Under the pieces are notes generated by a model. The model saw only the letters and a program-made list of their open reading frames with translations, was not told where the DNA came from and ran no database searches. From assembly GCF_003977755.1 (NCBI RefSeq), contig NZ_RQWN01000004.1:310001-374000 (forward strand): a DNA stretch of 64,000 nucleotides. The letters run 5' to 3'. Both the position numbers and the translations under genes were made by a program. Of the stretch, positions 9,287-16,626 are shown one piece after another (the stretch's first letter is position 1; each line of letters opens with the position of its first letter). The stretch is from Haloterrigena salifodinae. Its GTDB lineage: Archaea; Halobacteriota; Halobacteria; Halobacteriales; Natrialbaceae.

Positions 9287-10583
9287 TCCGATACTGCTGG
9301 CCGTGCTGTTCGTCGTGCCGTTGCTAGTCATGTACGTGTTCGGCGTTCACGTCGCGTTCGCCCTCGGGTTAGTCTCCGCGCTGGTGATGCTGCTCGGCGT
9401 CGGTCCGATGTGGACCGTCAATACGTTTGCAAATCAGATGTACAGTTCGCTGAACAGCTTCACGCTGCTCGCGATCCCGTTTTTCCTGTTCGCGGGACGA
9501 ATGATGAACTCCATCGGCCTGACGGACGACATCTTCGACTTCGCCGAAGCTCTGGTGCGTCCGCTCCCCGGCGGACTCGGCCACGTGAACGTCGTGGTGA
9601 GTATTATCTTCTCCGGGATGAGCGGCGCAGCGGTGGCCGACGCCGCCGGACTCGGATCCATCGAGTACGAGGCGATGACCAGCCGCGGGTACGACGGCTC
9701 GACCGCGGCCGGAATCACCGGCGCGTCCTCGACCATCGGACCGATCATCCCGCCGAGTATTCCGATCATCGTCTACGGCGTGACCGCGCAGGTCTCGATC
9801 GGGGCCCTCTTTCTCGCCGGGATCGTCCCCGGTCTGGTGATGGGCCTCGGCCTCATGGCGTTCATCACCGTCGGCGCGCTGAGGAGCGGCACGGCATCCG
9901 TGGAGTCGTTCAGCCTCCGCGAACTCTTCGAGTCGAGCGTGCGGGCGCTGCCCGGCCTCATCGCACCGGCAATCATCATTGGCGGCATCGCGACCGGCCT
10001 GTTCACGCCGACCGAGGCGGCCGCCGTCGCCGGAATCTACGCGGTAGCGCTGGGCGGGCTCTACTACCGGAACCTCGATCCGAGCACGCTCTGGTCCATC
10101 CTCGGCGACACGTTCGAGGACACCGCCGTGCTGACGCTCATCATCGCGTTCGCGAACGTCTACGGGTTCGTGCTCACCATCTCGGGCCTGCCGACGGTCC
10201 TCACCGAGCAGCTCCTGACCATCTCGTCGGAGCCGACGGTCCTGCTCCTCCTGTTCGCCCTGTTCTTCCTGATCCTCGGCACGTTCATGGAGACCATCGC
10301 GATCATCATGATCGTCGTCCCGATCGTCGCCCCGATACTCCCGCAGATCGGCATCGATCCGATCCACTTCGGCATCGTGATGATGGTCGCCCTGATGATC
10401 GGCCTCATCTCGCCGCCGTTCGGCGTCGTGCTCTTCGCGCTCGAACGCGTCACCGATCTGGATATCGAGGACATCATCAGAGGGATCATCCCGTACTACG
10501 TTCCGTTGCTCGGGGCCCTGGTGCTGCTGATCCTCTTCCCCTCGGCTGTCCTCGCCGTCCCTCGCTACTTCGGTCTCGTGTAG
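9276..10583 (+). CDS. dctM: TRAP transporter large permease (DctM family)
   Basis: The ion-coupled translocation subunit, 435 residues, with about twelve hydrophobic segments. The DctM pattern is plain: IPFFLFAGRMMNSIGL early, GASSTIGPIIPPSIPIIVYG in the first half and a conserved LISPPFGVVLF near the end. Start ATG at 9276 overlaps dctQ by 11 nt; a second in-frame ATG at 9279 is equally plausible. Transport is driven by a cation gradient, probably sodium in a halophile (inference). It ends the TRAP operon; the next gene is convergent. Confidence 0.93.
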   Translation: MMTDPILLAVLFVVPLLVMYVFGVHVAFALGLVSALVMLLGVGPMWTVNTFANQMYSSLNSFTLLAIPFFLFAGRMMNSIGLTDDIFDFAEALVRPLPGGLGHVNVVVSIIFSGMSGAAVADAAGLGSIEYEAMTSRGYDGSTAAGITGASSTIGPIIPPSIPIIVYGVTAQVSIGALFLAGIVPGLVMGLGLMAFITVGALRSGTASVESFSLRELFESSVRALPGLIAPAIIIGGIATGLFTPTEAAAVAGIYAVALGGLYYRNLDPSTLWSILGDTFEDTAVLTLIIAFANVYGFVLTISGLPTVLTEQLLTISSEPTVLLLLFALFFLILGTFMETIAIIMIVVPIVAPILPQIGIDPIHFGIVMMVALMIGLISPPFGVVLFALERVTDLDIEDIIRGIIPYYVPLLGALVLLILFPSAVLAVPRYFGLV

Positions 10584-10731
10584 CGAGTTACCCCCTCTTC
10601 CGTCACCCCCTTCGCTTCAGCCGACGAGCCTGCGGCGCTACCGAATACGTCGCTCACCGATGGCTCGAGGAAAAAAGCACTCGAAAACGCGCGTGGATCG
10701 TGCGACCGGACGATCCGGACCGTAACTCCGA

Positions 10732-11493
10732 TTAGTTGTCGACGAGGTCCTCGAACTCCGCTCGCGCCGCGTCGCTCCCCTCCGAAAGGTAGACGATGTC
10801 GGCGCCGGCTATCAGGAAGTCAACGTCCGCGTCGGTCCAGCGGTGGATACTCTCGCGGTCGGTGGCCAGCATCCCGACGGCCGTGTCGTAGTCCCGGGCC
10901 GTCGTCACGATCGAGTCCAATGCCGACTCGAACCGCTCGTTCTCCCACTCTCCGAAGACGCCCAGCGAGGCAGAGAGGTCTCCGTGACCGATTATGACCG
11001 CATCGACGCCGTCGACGGCGAGGATATCCGACGCGTTTTCCACGCCTCGTTCCGTTTCGATCTGGAGGATCGTAGTCAACTCGTCGTCGGCGGTCTCGAA
11101 GTACTCGCCGAAGGTCCGGCCGTAATCGGACGCGCGTGCGGGTGCCACTCCGCGCGTTCCCGCTGGCGGGTACTGCATCGCGTCGACAGCCTGCGCCGCC
11201 TGCTCGGCGGTTTCGATCATCGGAATCATGAGCCCCGCAACGCCGAGGTCGAGGACGCGCTTGATCCACCCCGGGTCATTCAGCGGGACGCGGACGATCG
11301 CCGCCGCGTCGTCGTCGACCGCCCGGAGCATATTCCCGATCGTCTCGAGGCCCATATCGGTGTGCTCCATATCGATAACGACGAAGTCGAATCCCTCGGA
11401 ACAGATTTCCGCGACGGCCGGATGGCCGATCGAAATCCAGTTCCCCGTCGCAGACTCGCCTGGCTGGAACAGTTGCGCTGTGTCGTCCGTCAT
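10732..11493 (-). CDS. HpcH/HpaI-family aldolase
   Basis: A 253-residue class II (metal-dependent) aldolase of the HpcH/HpaI, 2-keto-3-deoxy-acid aldolase or citrate-lyase-beta-like superfamily. Visible motifs are DMEHT near the start, YPPAGTRGV in the middle and the metal-ligand region IETERGVEN, all in family order. Such enzymes reversibly cleave 2-keto acids to pyruvate or a related ketoacid plus an aldehyde. I place the start at the ATG at 11493; a GTG six codons upstream is the alternative. It converges with dctM and diverges from the SDR gene. Its substrate in this locus is unknown; cleavage of an acid-sugar intermediate is an inference from the neighbours. Confidence 0.85.
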   Translation of the reverse strand: MTDDTAQLFQPGESATGNWISIGHPAVAEICSEGFDFVVIDMEHTDMGLETIGNMLRAVDDDAAAIVRVPLNDPGWIKRVLDLGVAGLMIPMIETAEQAAQAVDAMQYPPAGTRGVAPARASDYGRTFGEYFETADDELTTILQIETERGVENASDILAVDGVDAVIIGHGDLSASLGVFGEWENERFESALDSIVTTARDYDTAVGMLATDRESIHRWTDADVDFLIAGADIVYLSEGSDAARAEFEDLVDN

Positions 11494-11750
11494 GAGTGTA
11501 CGAAACACCACTGACGATTAAAAACTTGCTGTCCGAGGGGCCTCTCCGCGGGATCCTCGACCGTGTGATCGGACCGGAGAGACGAGACGGCCGGTACCGA
11601 AACGGACGGCTTCGACGGCTCGACTGCGGAGTTCGGATCGACCGCGAGTCGTTCGTCCGTGCTCGGTTCATCGTAGCGCCCTCCTCGAGCATTAGACTCA
11701 TCTATAGCGAAACTGCACATCGAACCGCTCCTTTGCTATCAGCGCTACAC

Positions 11751-11777
11751 TTATATAGGTGGGAGAAGAATTCCCAC
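11751..11777 (+). promoter_or_regulatory. TATA box plus candidate operator for the SDR gene
   Basis: TTATATAGG (11751-11759) lies about 27-34 nt before the ATG at 11785. Immediately downstream a 6-bp inverted repeat, GTGGGA-gaagaat-TCCCAC (11759-11777), occupies the space between TATA box and start codon, where a bound repressor would block transcription. The binding protein is unknown; the IclR regulator at 19420 is a candidate. Confidence 0.5.
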
Positions 11778-11784
11778 AGGAATC

Positions 11785-12573
11785 ATGCCCGATTGGTTAG
11801 CGGATGATGTAGCGGTAGTTACTGGCGGCTCGAGCGGTAACGGACGAGCGATCAGCCTGACGTTGGCAGAACACGGCGCAAACGTCGTCGTCGCCGACCT
11901 GCAGTCGGACCCCCGCGGCGGGGGCGTTCCGACCCACGAGAAAATTCAGGAAGAGTACAGTCAGGAAGCGGCCTACGTCGAATGCAACGTCGCCAACGTT
12001 TCGGACCTCCGCGACGCGATCGACGTCGCCGACGAGTTCGGCGGCGTCTCGATCATGGTCAACAACGCCGGCATCACGCACAGCGACGAGTTCCTCGAGA
12101 CGACCGAGGAGGACTTCGACCGAATCATGGATATCAACGTCAAGGGTGTCTTCTTCGGCGCCCAGGCGGCCGCCGAGAGCATGGTCGAAGCGGGGCGGAG
12201 CGGCTCGATCATCAACATGTCCAGCGTCACGTCGTTCATCGGCCGCGGCGACGGCGTGCGGTACTCCACGTCAAAGGGCGCGGTCGAATCGATGACGTAC
12301 GCGCTGGCGGATCGACTCGGACACGAGGGTATTCGCGTGAACTCGATCCACCCGAGCATGATCGAGACGCCCATGACGGCGGACGACCTCGAGCTGATCG
12401 ACAACGAGTCGTCCGAGGAACACGAGCAGGCGACGCCGCTCGGTCGGATCGGCCAGCCCCAGGACGTGGCGGACACCGCGCTGTACCTCGCCAGCCCGCT
12501 CGCGAGTTTCATCAACGGCGAGACGATGGTCGTCGACGGCGGCGTCACGACCACGATGGGCGGCGGCTACTGA
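11785..12573 (+). CDS. Short-chain dehydrogenase/reductase (SDR)
   Basis: A 262-residue classical SDR, cytoplasmic and NAD(P)-dependent. The cofactor motif TGGSSGNGRAI lies near residue 11, NNAG near residue 90, the catalytic Ser in MSSVTS and the Tyr-Lys pair in YSTSKGAVESM. The C-terminus ends with the usual NGETMVVDGG. Family members oxidise sugar or polyol hydroxyls. The setting, between a sugar-acid transporter, an aldolase and a lactonase-like hydrolase, suggests it may oxidise an aldose to its lactone or act on an acid-sugar intermediate. The ATG is nearly leaderless behind a strong TATA box. Confidence 0.9.
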   Translation: MPDWLADDVAVVTGGSSGNGRAISLTLAEHGANVVVADLQSDPRGGGVPTHEKIQEEYSQEAAYVECNVANVSDLRDAIDVADEFGGVSIMVNNAGITHSDEFLETTEEDFDRIMDINVKGVFFGAQAAAESMVEAGRSGSIINMSSVTSFIGRGDGVRYSTSKGAVESMTYALADRLGHEGIRVNSIHPSMIETPMTADDLELIDNESSEEHEQATPLGRIGQPQDVADTALYLASPLASFINGETMVVDGGVTTTMGGGY

Positions 12574-12720
12574 TCGAACCACCGTATGGCAGCGACGATT
12601 GCGTCACTAAAAGCGGATTCGCCCGGCGAGCACAGGTAGCCGCGGGGTACTACCTGAGACCGTCGCAGTGATCGTCTGGATCAGTTCGGCGCCACTCGCG
12701 TCGCCGTGCGATTGCTGTCG

Positions 12721-12810
12721 TTCTTCGGGCGGTTGAGGGTACTCGATGATAGTCTCGCCCACCGAGTAGAGCGACCTCGAACTCGTGATCCTCGAAGGAG
12801 GCCTTCTACG
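12721..12810 (-). pseudogene. Frameshifted remnant of a VOC (glyoxalase-fold) gene
   Basis: Reading the minus strand, the fragment encodes LYSVGETIIEY, almost the same as LYSVGETIIEF in the intact VOC gene at 13911-14336, and before it FEDHEFEVAL matching FEDDHCEVAL. A 2-nt loss between the two segments breaks the frame. Only about 30 codons remain. It is best explained as a leftover of a duplicated or rearranged VOC gene. Confidence 0.6.
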
Positions 12811-12820
12811 AGTTCGTTCA

Positions 12821-12842
12821 CGTTCGAACGAAAATATTTATC
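12821..12842 (+). promoter_or_regulatory. Palindrome and TATA box before the UlaG-like gene
   Basis: A perfect 10-bp palindrome CGTTCGAACG (12821-12830) directly precedes AAAATATTTA (12831-12840), whose spacing to the ATG at 12870 suits a leaderless promoter. The palindrome covers the BRE position, so it could be a regulator site; this is inference. Confidence 0.4.
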
Positions 12843-12869
12843 ATGATACATCCGTTATAATTGTCAAGT

Positions 12870-13763
12870 ATGGTGCATTCCACCTGGGGAGATGCGTTCC
12901 TAAAGCGGGAAGTCGAAGCGAGCGAACCGGACCGGCTTACCGTCTGGTATATGGGCTGTAACGGGTTCGTACTTCGGTCGCCCGAAGCGACGGTTTACGT
13001 CGACCCGTATTTCGGGGACGGCGATCCGCCGACGTGGTACCGAATGATACCCGTCCCCCTCGATCCCGAGGACGTGACCGACTGTGACGCTGTCCTCATC
13101 ACACACGAGCACTTCGACCACTTCCATCCCGATTCGTACGGTCCGATGGTGGAGAACCTTGATGCGGACCTGTACGCGTCCGAGACCTGTTTCGAGTCAC
13201 CGCAGAAGGACTACGCTGAGTTACGCGCCCCGAAGCCCCGGCGCCGGATCGTCGAACCCAACACCTCGTACACCGTCGGCGATTTAGTGATCCACGTTCG
13301 CGAAAGCAACGATCCGGACGCGGTCGGCGATGTCTCCTACGTTATTGAGCACGAGACGGGCACTTTCTTTACGCCCGGAGACAGCCGATTCACCGAAGCG
13401 TTTCACGAAATCGGCACGGAGTTCGATATCGACTTGGGTTCCCTTGCGTTCGGCACTCACGCTCAGGTGTTCTACGGCGACGACTGGGCTTCGTTTACCG
13501 GAGCGGAGCGTCCGCACTCGTCGGCCGGAAAGCTCTACATGAACGAGAACGACGTGATCAAGTCGGCGAATGCTCTCCGACTCGACCGCTTACTCCCGTG
13601 CCATTATGATATGTGGAAGGGCGGATTAGCAGACCCGAAATCGCTGCACGAGCACAGGGCTTCGTTTCCGTTTCCACGGAGTATCGAAATCGCAGAAGTC
13701 GGAGACAGGATGAACGTCGAGGAACACGGCGTGACTCCAATGCGCGATCTCGTCAAGCACTGA
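12870..13763 (+). CDS. Metallo-beta-lactamase-fold hydrolase, UlaG-like
   Basis: A 297-residue MBL-fold metal hydrolase. The metal-binding HxHxDH motif reads THEHFDHFHPDSYG at about residues 82-95; further ligands are suggested by FTPGDSRF and a late LPCHYDMW. The overall pattern follows the UlaG group, whose founding member opens L-ascorbate-6-phosphate lactone. A lactonase role on an acid-sugar lactone is therefore inferred from family and neighbours, not proven. The start is the ATG at 12870; a TTG three codons upstream is less likely given the TATA spacing. It is downstream of the SDR gene but has its own promoter. Confidence 0.82.
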   Translation: MVHSTWGDAFLKREVEASEPDRLTVWYMGCNGFVLRSPEATVYVDPYFGDGDPPTWYRMIPVPLDPEDVTDCDAVLITHEHFDHFHPDSYGPMVENLDADLYASETCFESPQKDYAELRAPKPRRRIVEPNTSYTVGDLVIHVRESNDPDAVGDVSYVIEHETGTFFTPGDSRFTEAFHEIGTEFDIDLGSLAFGTHAQVFYGDDWASFTGAERPHSSAGKLYMNENDVIKSANALRLDRLLPCHYDMWKGGLADPKSLHEHRASFPFPRSIEIAEVGDRMNVEEHGVTPMRDLVKH

Positions 13764-13910
13764 GATCCGATTCTCAACCGAAGCCTGATATCTTCGATGA
13801 GGGGGCAGGCCGTACCGACCCGGCGCCTTCTCCGCTCTCGTTTCCGACGACGTTTCGTCGAGAACGGATGGCTTCTCGATAGGAAGTGTAACCCGAACCC
13901 TCTTTTTCCG

Positions 13911-14336
13911 TTACGCGCGCTCGTCGACGGGCCGCGGATCTTCGACGAGCTGCATGGGGAGCGGCGTGTCGTGATAATCGAGCGTGGTGATCTTCCAGTC
14001 GATCCCGTCTCGTATCTCGTCGACGAAGCCGTACCCCAGTTCCTCGAGTTCCGCCCGCCGCTGCTCGATATCGTCGACCTCGAACGCGATGTGGAAGAAG
14101 CCGGGGCCGTGCTCCTGGAGGTGTTCATAGTGCCAGCCGCGTTCGCCGGTCGGAGACGTGAACTCGATGATGGTCTCGCCGACCGAGTAGAGTGCGACCT
14201 CGCAGTGGTCGTCCTCGAAGTGGACCTTCTGAATCCGCTCCATGCCGAAGTCGTCCTCGAACACGGCCGTATATTCGTCTATCTCTCGCTCGACGCCGCC
14301 GATAAGTATCGCTATGTGGTGGATTCGTTCGAACAC
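13911..14336 (-). CDS. VOC-superfamily protein (glyoxalase/methylmalonyl-CoA epimerase-like)
   Basis: A 141-residue protein with two VOC beta-alpha-beta modules: FERIHHIAILIGGVE at the N-terminus and PGFFHIAFEVDDIEQRRAELEELGY in the second half, each contributing a metal-ligand His. An ETIIEF segment supplies a likely glutamate ligand. It resembles methylmalonyl-CoA epimerase and glyoxalase I in layout. The start codon is GTG at 14336; no in-frame ATG is available. It is antisense to its neighbours. An epimerase or isomerase role on a sugar-acid intermediate is possible, but the substrate cannot be read. A broken copy lies at 12721-12810. Confidence 0.8.
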   Translation of the reverse strand: MFERIHHIAILIGGVEREIDEYTAVFEDDFGMERIQKVHFEDDHCEVALYSVGETIIEFTSPTGERGWHYEHLQEHGPGFFHIAFEVDDIEQRRAELEELGYGFVDEIRDGIDWKITTLDYHDTPLPMQLVEDPRPVDERA

Positions 14337-14481
14337 ATCGAAGAGTGCGTTCCTCGGTCACAAATAACTTTTCCCGCGGTAACGCCGATCACACGAGACG
14401 TTTAGGGTGGAGGGAAACGTACCAGCAAATATTGCAACAAGCAAAGTATTCTTACAATTTCGGACCGGCGTATGAACCACG

Positions 14482-15285
14482 ATGCCAAGAGACATTCGAC
14501 TAGTCGATAGCATCACCCAGCCGAAAGAGTCGCGAGGGTCGGCCATCGTCGCCGGCAGTCACGGCGGCATCTCGTCGGGGCGATACGCGGCACAGCTCGG
14601 GCTCACCGGGATCGTCTTCAACAACGCCGGCGTCGGGAAAGACGACGCCGGCATCGAATCGCTCTCCTACCTTGAGGAGCTCGGCCTGCCGGCCGCGACG
14701 GTCGACAACCAGAGCGCGCGAATCGGCGACGGCGTGGATATGTCTCGCGGCGAGATCAGCCACGTCAATAGCGTCGCCGAAGACTGCGGTTGCGAAGTCG
14801 GCCAGTCCGCCCTCGAGTGCGCGGCGACGATGCACGACGCGGACGTCGAGCCCGTCGAAGAAGACGTCGGAAGCGAGATGACCCAGACGAGGGTCGAAGA
14901 CGGCGAGGTGCCGGTCTGGACGCTGGATTCGATCGGGCTGATCTCCGAGGAACACGAGGGGGCGATCACGGTCACCGGCAGCCACGGCGAGCGCCTCGCC
15001 GGCGAGTTCGACTCCTACATCCAGGCCGACATCGCGGGAATCACGCTCTTCGACGCGGGCGTCGGCAAAGACGACGCCGGCATCGGTCGGCTTCGAACGA
15101 TGAACGACCGAGGGATTCCCGCCGCGACCGTCGACGTCGAGTCGGCACGGATCGGCGATTCGAAGTCGGCACTGGACGGCGGCGTTCTCAGCCACGTCAA
15201 CGATGTCGCCTCGGATCTCGGCATCGAACCCGGCGACAGCTGTTCGAGCTTTGTCGAAACCGTTCGCGCGTCCGTACAGCAGTGA
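14482..15285 (+). CDS. Two-repeat protein of unknown function in acid-sugar locus
   Basis: I do not recognise this 267-residue protein. It consists of two homologous halves, about residues 8-109 and 148-249, offset by 140. Each half has a D-S-I start, a GSHG turn (residues 25-28 and 166-169), an identical AGVGKDDAGI segment (49-58 and 192-201), then G-x-P-A-A-T-V-D and SARIGD, and ends with SHVN. There are no membrane segments or signal peptide, so it is cytoplasmic. The strict conservation of KDD, SARIGD and GSHG in both halves suggests paired ligand or catalytic sites. It lies 75 nt upstream of the RuBisCO-like gene and reads the same way, so it probably serves the same pathway. Assigning an enzyme activity would be speculation. 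Confidence 0.8.
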   Translation: MPRDIRLVDSITQPKESRGSAIVAGSHGGISSGRYAAQLGLTGIVFNNAGVGKDDAGIESLSYLEELGLPAATVDNQSARIGDGVDMSRGEISHVNSVAEDCGCEVGQSALECAATMHDADVEPVEEDVGSEMTQTRVEDGEVPVWTLDSIGLISEEHEGAITVTGSHGERLAGEFDSYIQADIAGITLFDAGVGKDDAGIGRLRTMNDRGIPAATVDVESARIGDSKSALDGGVLSHVNDVASDLGIEPGDSCSSFVETVRASVQQ

Positions 15286-15360
15286 CGACGAGTTCGTGTG
15301 GAGACGGGCGAGCGGACGCCAAACGAGGATCGAGCGACCAGCAACCTACCAACTGAGTAC

Positions 15361-16626
15361 ATGTCACGGATACGCGCAACCTACCGAATCGAAACCCCCG
15401 ACGAGCCCGAGCACGCGGCCGAGGCGATCGCAAACGAACAGTCCTCCGGGACCTTCGTCGAGGTCTCGACCGAAACGGACGGCCTCGCCGAACGACACGG
15501 TGCGACGGTCGAGTCGATCACCGAACTCGAGGTCGTTGACGAACCGTCCCTTCCGGGCTCCGCTCCGCCCGCCGGCGCCGCGGAGTCACCGACGTACACG
15601 CGAGCGGAGGTCGACCTCTCGTACCCCGTCGGGAACATCGGGACGTCGCTGCAGAATCTGATGACGCTGATCGCGGGGAACCTCTTCGTGCTGAAGGAGC
15701 TGTCCGGCGTTCGGCTCGTCGACCTCTCCCTGCCCGAGGAATTCGCGGCCGCCCAACCGGGACCGCAGTTCGGCATCGAGGGGACCCGCGAACTCCTCGG
15801 CGTCCAGGATCGACCGATCATCGGGAGCATCATCAAGCCCAGCGTTGGCCTCTCTCCGGAGGAGACCGGCGACGTCGTCGAGACGCTCGTCGAGGCGGGC
15901 GTCGACTTCATCAAGGACGACGAACTCATCGCCAGCCCGCCCTACTCTCGGGTCGAAGACCGCATCGCGGAAGTGATAGACCCCATCCGCCGCCACGAAG
16001 CGGAGACCGGGAAAAGGGTGCTGTACGCCTGTAACGTCACCGGCGACGTCGACGAAATGCTGGAGCGACACGACGCGGTGAAGGAAGCCGGCGGCAACTG
16101 CCTCATGGTGAGCCTCCGCAGCGTCGGTCTCGCTGGCGTCCAGAAACTCCGCGAGGAGTCGGACCTCCCGATCCACGGGCACCGAAACGGATGGGGCGCG
16201 CTCTCCCGGTGTCCCCAGCTGGGGTTCAGCTACGAAGCGTGGCAGAAGCTCTGGCGACTCGCCGGCGTCGACCACCTGCACGTGAGCGGCATCCGAAACA
16301 AGTTCACGGAATCGGACGAATCGGTCGTCTCCTCCGCCATAGAGTGCCAGACGCCGATCGCTTCCGACGACGACACGGTGATGCCCGTGTTTTCCTCGGC
16401 TCAGTGGGCCGGACAGGCGCACGACACCTACGAGTCCGTCGGGAACACCGACCTCATGTACCTGGCGGGCGGAGGCATCCACGGCCACCCCGACGGACCT
16501 CGAGCGGGCGTCGCTCACCTCAAGCAAGGGTGGGAAGCCGCGATGAAGGGCGTCCCGCTCGACGAATATGCAGAGACGCACGACGAACTGCGAACCGCGA
16601 TCGAGTACTACGGAGACCATGACTGA
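15361..16626 (+). CDS. RuBisCO-like protein (OiaC/OiaX-type candidate)
   Basis: A 421-residue protein of the RuBisCO large-subunit superfamily. Residues aligning with RuBisCO active-site positions are visible: Lys159 in IIKP (RuBisCO K175), the carbamate-lysine motif KDDE at 185-188 (K201, D203, E204), HGHR at 272-275 (H294, R295), His307 and Lys314 (H327 and loop-6 K334) and GGGIHGHPDG at 370-379. The second lysine of KPK is Ser161, so it is not a true CO2-fixing RuBisCO. Known relatives beside DUF1537 kinases decarboxylate or split 3-oxo-isoapionate 4-phosphate. The gene overlaps the kinase gene by 8 nt, supporting that role. The ATG at 15361 is preferred over an upstream GTG at 15298. Confidence 0.88.
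   Translation: MSRIRATYRIETPDEPEHAAEAIANEQSSGTFVEVSTETDGLAERHGATVESITELEVVDEPSLPGSAPPAGAAESPTYTRAEVDLSYPVGNIGTSLQNLMTLIAGNLFVLKELSGVRLVDLSLPEEFAAAQPGPQFGIEGTRELLGVQDRPIIGSIIKPSVGLSPEETGDVVETLVEAGVDFIKDDELIASPPYSRVEDRIAEVIDPIRRHEAETGKRVLYACNVTGDVDEMLERHDAVKEAGGNCLMVSLRSVGLAGVQKLREESDLPIHGHRNGWGALSRCPQLGFSYEAWQKLWRLAGVDHLHVSGIRNKFTESDESVVSSAIECQTPIASDDDTVMPVFSSAQWAGQAHDTYESVGNTDLMYLAGGGIHGHPDGPRAGVAHLKQGWEAAMKGVPLDEYAETHDELRTAIEYYGDHD

Noticed and set aside
15298-15360. Alternative GTG start of the RuBisCO-like protein
   Set aside because: The extra 21 residues are not family-like; ATG at 15361 is directly followed by the conserved N-terminal strand.
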